Notes under the pieces: model-generated
The model's database searches: none
What the model saw: the letters and a program-made list of their open reading frames with translations, nothing else
What the model was told of the DNA's origin: nothing
Translations under genes and position numbers: made by a program
DNA from: Mariniphaga sp.
Lineage (GTDB): Bacteria; Bacteroidota; Bacteroidia; Bacteroidales; Prolixibacteraceae
Reading direction: 5' to 3'
NCBI GenBank assembly: GCA_024636975.1
Contig: JAGXGA010000006.1
Location: 1-45,509, forward strand
DNA: 45,509 nucleotides
Part shown: one piece after another, positions 26,196 to 35,406 of the stretch
Position numbering within the stretch: the first letter of the stretch is position 1
Layout of the letters: each line of letters opens with the position of its first letter

Positions 26196-27470
26196 ATGAA
26201 TAGAATAATGAATCTACTAAATCAAGTAAAAAGAATTAAATCAGTTGTTTATGTGTTTTCTTTAATGGCCTTTTTATTTTCTGCAGTAGTGAATGCTCAG
26301 AATGTAGAACTGGAAAAATCAATTGCTGAGCATCGGAAGGGAGAAATTGTAGTAAAAGCAAAAAAAGGGGCTAAAGTAAGCATTGAACAACAGAAGCATG
26401 AGTTTTGGTTTGGATGCGCAATCAGCGATGGTATTTTTAACGGAAGGGCTTCAGAGGCTGACATTAAGATGTACAAGGAGAAATTCCTCGAAAATTTTAA
26501 TTCGGCGGTTACTGAAAATGCGGTTAAATGGCCAGGAATGGAAAGAAGAAAAGGTGAAGTGGACTATTCACTTGTAGATGCCATGCTGGAATGGACTGAT
26601 GAAAATGAAATGCCGCTCAGGGCTCACAACCTGTTTTGGGGAATAGAGCAATTTATTCAGCCATGGGTGAAGGAACTTTCCGACGACGAACTGGAAGAAA
26701 CTCTTCAGAACCGGGCTGAAACTGTTACCGCCCGATATAAAGGGCGCTTTACTGAATACGATCTGAACAATGAAATGATACACGGTAACTACTATGAAGA
26801 ACGTCTCGGACCCGATATTACCAAAAAAATGGCGCAGTGGGCTCATAACGGTGACCCTGGTATAAAACTTTACCTGAACGATTACGATATTCTTACCGGT
26901 AATAAGTTAAATGAATACATGGCCCACATCCGTTTGATTCTGGCGCAGGGGGTAAAGATCGACGGCATTGGTGTTCAGGGTCACCTGCATGCCGAATCAT
27001 TCGATCGTGATGAACTCAAACGGTCGCTTGACTCAATTGCTTTATTTAATCTGCCCATAAAAATTACTGAATTCAACATGCCGGGGCAGCGTTCAGAATA
27101 TTATCAGAACAGGGATTTGAAACTGACACCGGAAGAAGAAAAGCAGAAAGCTGCCAACCTGGTTGATTACTACAAAATCTGCTTTGCCCATCCGGCTGTT
27201 GATGGTATACTGATGTGGGGGTTTTGGGAAGGCGCTAACTGGATTCCACAGTCGTCGCTGTATAAACGTGACTGGACACCCACCCCTGCTGCAGATGCCT
27301 ACCAGAACCTGATATTTTCAGAATGGTGGACCAGTGAATCCGGAAAAACTGACCGTAAAGGGGAATTATCTGTGCCTGCTTTTTTTGGAACGTATAAAGT
27401 TACCGTTGACGGCGAAACCAGGGAGGTTGATCTAAAAAAAGATGACGGACGTGTAGTCGTTGAATTTTGA
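26196..27470 (+). CDS. GH10 xylanase-like protein
   Basis: A 424-residue secreted GH10 protein with a signal peptide ending near VVNAQ. A short beta segment (EIVVKAKKGAKVSI) leads into the TIM barrel: FNSAVTENAVKWPGME, RAHNLFWG, acid/base E193 in YDLNNEMIHG and nucleophile E292 in IKITEFNM. GH10 usually has TELD at the nucleophile strand; here it is TEFN, a divergent but conservative form seen in non-canonical members. The C-terminus (GTYKVTVDGETREVDLKKDDG) is a small beta module. The 92-bp gap from GH9 contains a weak hairpin, so readthrough or a separate transcript are both possible. Likely activity: endo-cleavage of xylan or a related beta-linked polymer. Confidence 0.88.
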   Translation: MNRIMNLLNQVKRIKSVVYVFSLMAFLFSAVVNAQNVELEKSIAEHRKGEIVVKAKKGAKVSIEQQKHEFWFGCAISDGIFNGRASEADIKMYKEKFLENFNSAVTENAVKWPGMERRKGEVDYSLVDAMLEWTDENEMPLRAHNLFWGIEQFIQPWVKELSDDELEETLQNRAETVTARYKGRFTEYDLNNEMIHGNYYEERLGPDITKKMAQWAHNGDPGIKLYLNDYDILTGNKLNEYMAHIRLILAQGVKIDGIGVQGHLHAESFDRDELKRSLDSIALFNLPIKITEFNMPGQRSEYYQNRDLKLTPEEEKQKAANLVDYYKICFAHPAVDGILMWGFWEGANWIPQSSLYKRDWTPTPAADAYQNLIFSEWWTSESGKTDRKGELSVPAFFGTYKVTVDGETREVDLKKDDGRVVVEF

Positions 27471-27574
27471 AATGAAACTATTGAGGCTTAAAAATAAGAT
27501 CTTGTACTGGTTGTATTAGAACTTTCATTTAGAACAGCACACTATTTTTTTGTAACTTTTAAAAAAAGTTCGTA

Positions 27575-28369
27575 ATGAAACAGATAGTCTTGCTGATATT
27601 GAACAGTATTACCCTGGTCTTGGTGCTTTTAGTAAACTATTTGTCCAATAGTGGAGCTTTTGGCAGCGCCACAGTTGGAGAAATAAGTGCACGGTATGAT
27701 AATCTTTTTACACCTGCAGGGTATGCATTTGTAATTTGGGGAGTAATTTACCTGCTCCTCATTTTTTTTGTTGGATACCAGTGGTATGAATGGATTAAGA
27801 ACCGGAGCGATGAATACCTGAAACGGACAGGCATCTGGTTTATACTGAGTAACCTGGCAAATGGCTTTTGGATCCTTGCCTGGACCAGCGACAGGATAGG
27901 CCTGTCATTTATGTTATTAGTTGCTTTACTGATTACTTTAATGATACTGATGTTCAGGCTCCGGTTGGAAATCTGGGATGCCCCGGTTCGCATAATTGCC
28001 TTCGTTTGGTGGCCAATATGTATATACCTTGGATGGATTATAGTGGCAACATTAGCCAACTTGTCGGCCTTTTCTGTCAGCTTAAACCCTGACAATGCAT
28101 TTGCGCTGAATTACCTTTGGGTGGTTATCCTTATAATTAGTGCTATGGTAGTATATTTATTGCTCATTTTTTATCGAAATATGCGTGAAGCAGCTTTTGT
28201 TGGTATCTGGGCATTGGTGGCCATTGCAGTAAAACAGTGGCAGGCATCTGAAATTGTAGCGTATGCTGCCCTGCTTGCATCAGCAGTTTTATTTGTCACT
28301 TCTTTATGGCAAGCTTCAAGAAACATGCATACTATGCCTTTCGAAAAGATGAAAAGAGGGGAGTTTTAA
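27575..28369 (+). CDS. TspO/MBR-like tryptophan-rich membrane protein
   Basis: A 264-residue inner-membrane protein with about seven to eight hydrophobic segments, more than the five of classical TspO. The block FTPAGYAFVIWGVIYLLL, the WFILSNLANGFWILAW segment and WWPICIYLGWIIVATLAN match the TspO/MBR (translocator/benzodiazepine-receptor-like) fold, with the Pro-Ala-Gly-Tyr loop typical of extended bacterial members. TspO proteins bind porphyrins and hydrophobic ligands; the role of the extended form is unknown. It lies beyond the glycosidase genes and convergently faces the CBM9-like gene, ending 8 bp before that gene's stop. Probably not part of the upstream pathway. Confidence 0.8.
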   Translation: MKQIVLLILNSITLVLVLLVNYLSNSGAFGSATVGEISARYDNLFTPAGYAFVIWGVIYLLLIFFVGYQWYEWIKNRSDEYLKRTGIWFILSNLANGFWILAWTSDRIGLSFMLLVALLITLMILMFRLRLEIWDAPVRIIAFVWWPICIYLGWIIVATLANLSAFSVSLNPDNAFALNYLWVVILIISAMVVYLLLIFYRNMREAAFVGIWALVAIAVKQWQASEIVAYAALLASAVLFVTSLWQASRNMHTMPFEKMKRGEF

Positions 28370-28377
28370 GGAGAAAT

Positions 28378-29025
28378 TTATTCAAATTGTACTTTTCCAA
28401 AAAATTCAGGACGGTGGTAATCGGCATTTTCTGTTCCAATGGGATTCCATGTAACATAATGTGTGATGGCAGTTTCCTCACCACACTTATAAAAATTTGC
28501 TGCAGCTTTTAAGTTCTGAAACGAATTCAGCTCACTGTAAGCAAAACATTCCACTGGTATGCGAATCATCATTTCCCAGTTATAATCACCTGATCTGGCT
28601 TCGAAAGGCTCGTTGCCCAATGATGATTTGATGGCTATCTTTTCAACTATCTTCGGATCAACAAACTTCCTGTTGTGACGGCCTGCCCCCCATGCAAGAT
28701 GAATGGTGCCAATGCAGCTGAATTCAAAATTATAATAGTTCACCTTGTCGTGTGATATAAAAAACTCCACACAACTGTCTTTATATACTTCACCGTTTGT
28801 CCGGGTTTCCTTAGCACGCAGGTGGTTTTCACTTACATAATATTTTAACCAGATTTCATTGCCAATATGACCAATCCGGAACTGAACCTTTGGCTTGTAA
28901 CTGAATTCTTCCCAGTTAATTATCTGAATACTATTTGTGATGGTTTGATTTTCAAGAAGGTGTTCTGCCTCGGAGAAGGAAACCGGTTTTTCAACCTTAA
29001 TTTTTTTGATGAAAAGCTGATTCAT
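28378..29025 (-). CDS. CBM9-like carbohydrate-binding protein
   Basis: A 215-residue protein with no signal peptide that I can see. VQFRIGHIGNEIWLKYYVSE, the SCVEFFIS motif, NYYNFEFSCIGTIHLAWGAGR and YNWEMMIRIPVECF are the hallmarks of the CBM9_2 (PF16011) family, related to the xylanase-type carbohydrate-binding module 9. Stand-alone members are common in Bacteroidota but their ligands are undefined. Lack of a signal would place it in the cytoplasm unless exported by another route. Transcribed alone, converging on the TspO-like gene. Its closeness to the GH10 gene may or may not be functional. Confidence 0.85.
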   Translation of the reverse strand: MNQLFIKKIKVEKPVSFSEAEHLLENQTITNSIQIINWEEFSYKPKVQFRIGHIGNEIWLKYYVSENHLRAKETRTNGEVYKDSCVEFFISHDKVNYYNFEFSCIGTIHLAWGAGRHNRKFVDPKIVEKIAIKSSLGNEPFEARSGDYNWEMMIRIPVECFAYSELNSFQNLKAAANFYKCGEETAITHYVTWNPIGTENADYHRPEFFGKVQFE

Positions 29026-29195
29026 AATTACTCTGTTTATGTTGTGATAAAGGTAAAGGTAGCAAATCTTTTTTGTTGAAATTTATACCTTATGATTTTT
29101 AAACATCTTTTCCAAAAACACTTTCCTAAACTAACCTGAGGTTGTTTTCAAACTGAATCTTTAAATGTTTAATACCTGGTTTTTATCCTGTGTCG
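29026..29195. other. Divergent intergenic region
   Basis: AT-rich intergenic DNA between the CBM9-like gene (minus) and the SNF2 gene (plus). No open reading frame or RNA gene is recognisable. It must contain the CBM9 promoter, for which I see no good consensus; the SNF2 promoter is at its right edge. Confidence 0.5.
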
Positions 29196-29226
29196 TTTGC
29201 CTTTTACCTTTCACTGTGTATATTTG
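29196..29226 (+). promoter_or_regulatory. Bacteroidota-type promoter for the SNF2 gene
   Basis: TTTG at 29196-29199 is followed after exactly 19 nt by TATATTTG at 29219-29226, a full match to the Bacteroidota -33/-7 promoter. The start codon is 17 bp beyond the -7 box, so the leader would be very short, roughly a dozen bases. Confidence 0.7.
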
Positions 29227-29243
29227 ATGTTCTTTTGTTGTAA

Positions 29244-32195
29244 ATGTCTTATCATGGTATGACTGATCAGGAGTTTGTAATTGTTTTAACACAGCATCGT
29301 TTTCTGGGAAATATTTTCCTTCCTTACCTTATAGGGAAGGAGGATAAATTCTATACAACAATCAAACTGGTTAAGCCAACCGACATCGGAAGCTTCGATT
29401 ACAAATTCCAGCCCTACGAAAAAGAGTTGGTGGAATTGATTGATAAGTACAGTGATGAACGTTTGATGAAACGTTTCTCCCGTGCAGCAAATGTATCGGA
29501 GTTTTATTCCAGGATGGAAACATCAAAGTTCCAGAAACAGGTATCGCCTCACCTGGAACATTATATGTGGAAGGTAGCACACATTCTTATGCTGAGCCCT
29601 GTTCGCCTTTTAAATAAAGAAGTAAAATATGCCAATCTTTACGATGAGGATGAAATAGATGTGCCTCCTTACTTTGCCAAACCGGTATTTTATTTTGAAC
29701 GTACTTCATCTGAAACGCGGTACAGGTTAAAAATTTTTTTAGATGAAAAGGAGATTCCTTTGCTTAACCGGAATATTAAAGTGGTTACAAATTCTCCCTG
29801 CCTGCTGGTTAACCGACGTCAATTGGTAGTATTTGAAAAGCTTGAGGGTAAAAAGTTGTTGCCATTTTTTTCCAGGGAGTATATTTCTGTGCCTCATGCT
29901 ATTGAAGAGAAGTATTATTCAGGTTTCGTAAGAAAAACTATCCGCGATTTCGATGTTGTGGCTGAAGGTTTCCAGTTGCAGGAAGGGGAGGTGGAAAAAA
30001 AGGCAGTGCTGTCGCTTGATTACAATTTAAAATACGAGCCCTGCCTGAATCTTCGCTTTCGTTACGGTGATGAGTTTTTCTTGCCTAATGCCTCGCGTGA
30101 AGTGGCAGTCCATTATAAAAAAGCCGGCAATGCAGTGCAATTCAAAAAGATAAAGCGTGACAAAGAATGGGAAAATTCGGTACTGGAAAAATTACTATCG
30201 ATTGGACTGGAAGAAAAGGATGGATTTTTTTTACCACGCTTCATAAACTTTGCCGGTAAGGATGATCAGTTATATGTTTTGATAAACTGGCTGAACAGGA
30301 ATAAACAGGAACTCGGGGACAAGAATATTATAATTGACCAGGGAAACCTCGAAAAGAAGTATTTTACCGGGGAGCAAAGCCTGGAGGTGAAAACAACTGC
30401 AACAGGCGATTGGTTTGATGTACATGCAACTGTCACATTTGGTCCATTCAGCTTTCCGTTTATTAAACTGAAGAATCTCATTTTGAATGATATACGTGAG
30501 TTTGAATTACCCAATGGCGAAGTAGCAATAATTCCCGAAGAGTGGTTTGCCAGGTATAAGAGCCTGATGCCGTTTGCACGGCAAAAAGAGGATAGGATGC
30601 AGTTTAGTAAGCACCATTTTTCCCTTATAAGTAAAATTTTACAGCCTGATGATGATTCAATTATAGAAAAGATTCGAAAACTTTCGGGAGTAAGGCGAAA
30701 GATTTCTGTTCCTGATGGGTTGAATGCTGAAATGCGCAGTTATCAAAAAGCCGGGTTTGAATGGATGTACAGCCTTCACCTTAATGGCTTCGGAGGCTGC
30801 CTGGCCGATGATATGGGGCTGGGTAAGACTTTGCAGACACTGACTTTACTTTTAAAGTTAAAGCGGCAGGAAACCACCCAGGTTGATGTTCGCAGACAGG
30901 AAAAATTTGGTCAGCTCGATCTTTTTGCCACTCCCATGACCGGTGGGAATGAACAGCCGGCAAATCTTATTGTATTGCCAACTTCGCTTGTTCATAACTG
31001 GGAAGCAGAAATTCAGAAGTTTACTCCTGCAGTAAAAGTGTACAAACATATAGGGCAACAACGCAAAACAGCAACCGACCTGGAAAATGCAGTTTTCTTT
31101 TTCGACATTATCCTTACAACATACGGCACTGTTCGTAATGATGTGGAGGAATTTTCCCGGTTTAAATTCTTTTACCTGATACTTGATGAAAGCCAGTATG
31201 TTAAAAATCCCTCATCAAAAACGTACAAGGCCATAATGAAACTTCACAGTGAGCACCGGATGACGCTTACGGGAACACCTATAGAAAATTCGTTGTCCGA
31301 TTTATGGGCTCAGATGAATTTCCTGAATAAGGGCATGCTGGGGAACCTTGCCTTTTTCAGGCGCTATTTTTTAACACCCATTGAGAAACACAATAATGCT
31401 GACCAGCAGGAGAAGCTGCAGATTTTGATCCGGCCTTTTGTTTTACGACGCACAAAGAATGAAGTGGCCAAAGACCTTCCACCCGTTATGGAGCAGGTAA
31501 TAATGTGTGATATGGTGGATGAACAACACCGTACCTATGAAACGGAGAAATCAATTATTCGTAATTCCATATTGGCAGGCATTGAGCAGGAAGGTGTAAA
31601 AAATTCGTCTATTATAATTTTACAGGGACTTACACGCCTCAGGCAGTTGGCAAACCATCCCAATATGCTTGAGGATATGGAGGAATCAGGGTCGGGAAAG
31701 TTTGAAGAGATCATCAGGATGATTGAGAATGTGGTTACAGAAAAACATAAGGTGCTTGTTTTTTCATCATTTGTAAAACATCTTGAACTTATCAGAAAAA
31801 AGATAGAAAAGGAAGGATGGAAGTACAGCCTGTTAACCGGTCAAACCAGCAAACGTGGAGAAGTAATCAAGCAGTTTCAGGATGACCCTGAGAACAGGAT
31901 CTTCCTGATTTCGCTTAAAGCAGGTGGAGTAGGGTTGAACCTTACCAGCGCCGATTATGTGTTTATTATTGATCCCTGGTGGAACCCCGCAGCAGAAAAC
32001 CAGGCCATAAGCCGTGCTCACCGTATCGGGCAGAACAAGCATGTATTTGTTTACCGGTTCATTACACAAGACTCAATAGAAGAAAAAATATTGCAGCTGC
32101 AAAACCGTAAAAGCTCACTGGCCGATAAATTTATTAATTCAAATAACCCGTTACAGGAAATTACCAAAGAAGAAGTGATGAGCCTTTTTAAGTAA
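29244..32195 (+). CDS. SNF2-family DEAD/DEAH-box ATPase
   Basis: A 983-residue SNF2-type DNA translocase. N-terminal residues 1-480 are a poorly conserved, beta-rich region found in bacterial SNF2 proteins. The two RecA-like lobes follow: Walker A in CLADDMGLGKTLQTL (about 517-531), LPTSLVHNWEAEI, the DEAH-equivalent LDESQYVKN (about 645), TGTPIENSLSDLWAQM, then lobe 2 with VFSSFVKHLELI, LTGQTSKRGE, LISLKAGGVGLNLTSADYV, and motif VI in ISRAHRIGQ (about 925). All ATPase motifs are intact. It is monocistronic, with a good promoter and a stop 9 bp from the convergent pfkA stop. No methyltransferase or nuclease lies alongside, so an anti-phage system is not indicated; a role in transcription recycling or repair is possible. 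Confidence 0.92.
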   Translation: MSYHGMTDQEFVIVLTQHRFLGNIFLPYLIGKEDKFYTTIKLVKPTDIGSFDYKFQPYEKELVELIDKYSDERLMKRFSRAANVSEFYSRMETSKFQKQVSPHLEHYMWKVAHILMLSPVRLLNKEVKYANLYDEDEIDVPPYFAKPVFYFERTSSETRYRLKIFLDEKEIPLLNRNIKVVTNSPCLLVNRRQLVVFEKLEGKKLLPFFSREYISVPHAIEEKYYSGFVRKTIRDFDVVAEGFQLQEGEVEKKAVLSLDYNLKYEPCLNLRFRYGDEFFLPNASREVAVHYKKAGNAVQFKKIKRDKEWENSVLEKLLSIGLEEKDGFFLPRFINFAGKDDQLYVLINWLNRNKQELGDKNIIIDQGNLEKKYFTGEQSLEVKTTATGDWFDVHATVTFGPFSFPFIKLKNLILNDIREFELPNGEVAIIPEEWFARYKSLMPFARQKEDRMQFSKHHFSLISKILQPDDDSIIEKIRKLSGVRRKISVPDGLNAEMRSYQKAGFEWMYSLHLNGFGGCLADDMGLGKTLQTLTLLLKLKRQETTQVDVRRQEKFGQLDLFATPMTGGNEQPANLIVLPTSLVHNWEAEIQKFTPAVKVYKHIGQQRKTATDLENAVFFFDIILTTYGTVRNDVEEFSRFKFFYLILDESQYVKNPSSKTYKAIMKLHSEHRMTLTGTPIENSLSDLWAQMNFLNKGMLGNLAFFRRYFLTPIEKHNNADQQEKLQILIRPFVLRRTKNEVAKDLPPVMEQVIMCDMVDEQHRTYETEKSIIRNSILAGIEQEGVKNSSIIILQGLTRLRQLANHPNMLEDMEESGSGKFEEIIRMIENVVTEKHKVLVFSSFVKHLELIRKKIEKEGWKYSLLTGQTSKRGEVIKQFQDDPENRIFLISLKAGGVGLNLTSADYVFIIDPWWNPAAENQAISRAHRIGQNKHVFVYRFITQDSIEEKILQLQNRKSSLADKFINSNNPLQEITKEEVMSLFK

Positions 32196-32204
32196 CAGGC
32201 GACG

Positions 32205-33206
32205 TTAAATTGATATGATCTGACTAATGCTAATCCAGCTTTTGTCGATTACATCATGCTTTGAGGAGGCTTCTTCTAAGGACACATAAACTATTTGCTT
32301 ATGTTCCCTGCCAATCATCACTCCAGACCTTCCCTCAATAAGTGAGCATACACATTCGTGCCCAAGGAGGCTGGCCAGCACCCTGTCGTTGCATGTTGGT
32401 GATCCTCCCCGCTGAACATGACCAAGAGTGGAAACTCTTGTTTCATAATCGGGAAGTTGGGTTCTTACCTTTTTTGCAATATCCTCTGCTCCTCCTTCAT
32501 CATCGCCTTCGGCTACTATTATGATTCCGGATGTTTTGTTTTTTCGCCGTTCACTAACCAGATAATTACATAACTTTTCAATGCTGGTAGGAGTTTCCGG
32601 AATTAAAGTAGCTTCAGCTCCGGTGGCAATCGCTGTGTGAAGTGCAATGAACCCTGAATGGCGTCCCATTACCTCCACAAAAAACAGTATGTTGTGTGAA
32701 TCGGCTGTGTCCCGTATATTGTCAATTGCTGTGACTGCCGTGTTAACGGCTGTATCGAACCCAATTGTAAAATCAGTGCCGTAAATATCGTTATCAATGG
32801 TGCATGGTGCCCCCACTACAGGAAATCCGAACTCTTTCCAAAGATCATTCGCTCCCCTGAAGGAGCCGTCACCACCAAGTACAACCAAACCGTCAATTCC
32901 ATTATCGTGCATGTTTTTCACTGCTTGTTCTCTGGCGTCTTTATGGTGGAATTCAGGACAACGTGAAGACTTAAGTATAGTACCCCCCCTGGAGATTATT
33001 TTTGATACCGAATGCGATTGCATTTCAACAAAATTATTGTTCAATAAACCGGAGAAACCGTTCATTACCCCTGCAACCTCTAAATTTCTATATATAGCGC
33101 TTCTCACAACCGCTCGGATAGCAGCGTTCATACCTGGAGAATCGCCTCCTGAGGTGAGTACGGCAATTTTCTTTAACTCTTTTTTTCCTGATGGAGTGTC
33201 TGTCAT
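32205..33206 (-). CDS. pfkA: 6-phosphofructokinase
   Basis: A 333-residue cytoplasmic glycolytic kinase (fructose 6-phosphate plus ATP to fructose 1,6-bisphosphate). Visible motifs: ATP-binding AVLTSGGDSPGMNAAIRAVVR, GGDGSFRGA, the catalytic TIDNDIYGTDFTIGFDTAVN, VEVMGRHSGFIAL with the substrate-binding residues, and LGHVQRGGSPTCNDRVLA. The Gly following the GGDGS loop favours ATP rather than pyrophosphate as phosphoryl donor. Length is typical of the bacterial ATP-dependent enzyme. Monocistronic on the minus strand, converging on the SNF2 gene. No clear promoter consensus seen upstream. Confidence 0.96.
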   Translation of the reverse strand: MTDTPSGKKELKKIAVLTSGGDSPGMNAAIRAVVRSAIYRNLEVAGVMNGFSGLLNNNFVEMQSHSVSKIISRGGTILKSSRCPEFHHKDAREQAVKNMHDNGIDGLVVLGGDGSFRGANDLWKEFGFPVVGAPCTIDNDIYGTDFTIGFDTAVNTAVTAIDNIRDTADSHNILFFVEVMGRHSGFIALHTAIATGAEATLIPETPTSIEKLCNYLVSERRKNKTSGIIIVAEGDDEGGAEDIAKKVRTQLPDYETRVSTLGHVQRGGSPTCNDRVLASLLGHECVCSLIEGRSGVMIGREHKQIVYVSLEEASSKHDVIDKSWISISQIISI

Positions 33207-33355
33207 TCTTGTTTATTTTTCTAATCAGTGAGGAATTTACAAAAAAAATGAAAAGCATGGAAATGGGGCAGGGTCAGAGGATGAATTTATTTATGATTTA
33301 TCTATAAATTGTTATTATAGCAATTCCCCAGTTTATTAAGTTTAAGTAAGTTGTT

Positions 33356-35359
33356 TCATTGCTCGGGATAGATAATAATGATGTTGTTGTTGTTAAATAT
33401 CCCAATGCTGTTGTTCATAAAATGTTCGTACTTTCTGCTGTAGGAGATTGTTTTTTTACGCGAATGAACAAAAATCAGAAGGTCAGACGGTGAATTTTTA
33501 ATCGGGATATTGCTATCCTTTTCATTTTCATTAAACTCGAAATATTTTATTAAATTATTTTTCTGGTTAAAGGATTTGATGGCTTCAAGGGTGTGTTCCG
33601 ATTCACTCCGTAATATCAATTTGAGCTGTAATTTCTGTGCCAGTATTACCAGGGTTTCCATCCATAAGTAAAAGCCGTGTTCATATTGGGTATTTTCAGG
33701 GCAATAAAGAAATATTTTGCTTACCTTACGAAATGCCGAAGGGGTTTTTAACACCAATACCATCCGTTGGGTTTTTTCGAGCAGGTTATCAAGGATGTTT
33801 CCAAACAGGATATGTAGAGGCATGGTCCGGTTATTCCACCCAATAATAATGGTGGTTGCCACAACCTCCTCGGCAGCTCTGACAATTCCGTTTGTTATAT
33901 TATTGTCAATACGTGAACTGGTTTCAAAAAATACCTCTGTCTGAAGTGAATCAATTACTTTCTGAACTTTCTCCTGACTGCTGTTTATTTTATTTCTGAC
34001 ATTATCGCCCTGTGTGATTACTGTTAGCGGATATACCGGAATGCTGCTATCGCTATCATTTATAAGAATTGCGAAATCAAGTAAATTTTCCATATTGGCC
34101 GGATTAGCAACCGGAACCAGAAACTTTTGCTTTATTCTTGTTTTATTACTTATTGTATTATTCTCTTCCAGTAAGATTTTTTTTCCGGCTTGCTGCGTCA
34201 GATAAGAACTTACAATGCAGGTGACTAAAATTAAGATAACGGTGCTGTTCAAAATGGATTCGCTGACAATACCCAGATTAAATCCAATAAGTATGATGGC
34301 AATGGCAGAGGCTGCACGTGATAGGCTGAGTCCAAATATCAGATTGCCCTCCGGGGCCGAAAGGCGCAGAACAATTTTGGGAATAATGGCAGCCAGGTAT
34401 TTACCGAAAAAAGCAGTGGCAATTAATATTAAGACCGGCCCTATTTCACCCGGATTCTCAAAATAAACTTTAAAGTTGGCAAGCAATCCTATAGAAATCA
34501 GAAAGAAAGGTATAAATAGATTATTTCCAATAAATTCAATCCGTTTATAAAGAGGTGAGCTGTTTATTATCTGTCTGTTAAGTACCAGTCCACTGAAAAA
34601 TGCCCCTATTATTGGTTCTATATCAAGTAACAGCGCAATTAATGAAGAGCAAAAAAGTATAACAAGTACAAAAATATACTGCACCCCAAGTTCACCCTCA
34701 TATCTGCTGAGAAAAAGCCTTGAAAACCTTGGAACAACAACAAATATTATAAAAAAAAGTAGCAGGAAATGAAGTATAAACAACAAAAGGCTGCTCATTT
34801 CAAAACCTTCAATGGCAACATTTGTAATCAGCTCCATTGCAAGAAGGGCTAGTATATCGGCAATTATTGTTCCTCCGACAGTTATGGTTACGATGGATTT
34901 GTTTACAATTCCAAGTCTTCCGAGCAGAGGGTAAGAGATAAGCGTGTGTGATGAAAGCATGGCCCCGATAAGCAGGGAGGCATTCATGCTCAGGTTTAAA
35001 AACGTGTGGCAAACAAAATAACCAACTACAAAAGGTAAAATAAAGGAAAGCAAACCAACAAATATACTCTTGGCCCTATTTTCAATAAAATCGATCAGGT
35101 CGATCTCAAGACCTGCAAGAAACATTAAATAAAGTAACCCCATTGTTCCCAGCAAGCTGAATTCCAGGTCAGAGGGTACCAGGTTAAATCCGTGAGGCCC
35201 GATTAAGGCTCCGCTTAAAAGAAGCCCAACAATTGACGGAATACGTATACGTTCAAAGAAAACCGGCCCAATGAGCAGGATTACCAATACCAGGGCAATA
35301 ATTATTACAGGCTCATTAAATGGAATGGCAAAACCTAAAATATATGATGCTGATTTCAT
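33356..35359 (-). CDS. CPA2-family cation:proton antiporter
   Basis: A 667-residue inner-membrane antiporter (Na+ or K+/H+ exchange). Residues about 15-400 hold some twelve hydrophobic segments, with IPSIVGLLLSGALIGPHGF, FLAGLEIDL, AMLSSHTLISYPLLGRLGI and LDIEPIIGAFFSGLVLNR typical of the KefB/GerN/NhaS branch. The C-terminal part (about 410-667) has two weak UspA-like units (VPVANPANMENLLDFAIL and IIGWNNRTMPLHILFGNILDNLLEKT), a common cytoplasmic sensor in this branch, in place of a TrkA-N domain. Monocistronic; the NYN gene ends 48 bp upstream. Role in pH or sodium homeostasis fits a marine organism, by inference. Confidence 0.92.
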   Translation of the reverse strand: MKSASYILGFAIPFNEPVIIIALVLVILLIGPVFFERIRIPSIVGLLLSGALIGPHGFNLVPSDLEFSLLGTMGLLYLMFLAGLEIDLIDFIENRAKSIFVGLLSFILPFVVGYFVCHTFLNLSMNASLLIGAMLSSHTLISYPLLGRLGIVNKSIVTITVGGTIIADILALLAMELITNVAIEGFEMSSLLLFILHFLLLFFIIFVVVPRFSRLFLSRYEGELGVQYIFVLVILFCSSLIALLLDIEPIIGAFFSGLVLNRQIINSSPLYKRIEFIGNNLFIPFFLISIGLLANFKVYFENPGEIGPVLILIATAFFGKYLAAIIPKIVLRLSAPEGNLIFGLSLSRAASAIAIILIGFNLGIVSESILNSTVILILVTCIVSSYLTQQAGKKILLEENNTISNKTRIKQKFLVPVANPANMENLLDFAILINDSDSSIPVYPLTVITQGDNVRNKINSSQEKVQKVIDSLQTEVFFETSSRIDNNITNGIVRAAEEVVATTIIIGWNNRTMPLHILFGNILDNLLEKTQRMVLVLKTPSAFRKVSKIFLYCPENTQYEHGFYLWMETLVILAQKLQLKLILRSESEHTLEAIKSFNQKNNLIKYFEFNENEKDSNIPIKNSPSDLLIFVHSRKKTISYSRKYEHFMNNSIGIFNNNNIIIIYPEQ

Positions 35360-35406
35360 AATATCTGTAAACCTGTAACTAATATTTCAATTTCAAGAAA
35401 AAAAAC

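Noticed and set aside
27551-27570. AACTTTT/AAAAGTT inverted repeat before the TspO-like gene.
   Set aside because: Very AT-rich and short; expected by chance in this composition.
29244-32195. SNF2 gene as part of an anti-phage defence island.
   Set aside because: No restriction, methylase, nuclease or other defence gene is adjacent; neighbours are pfkA and a CBM9-like gene.
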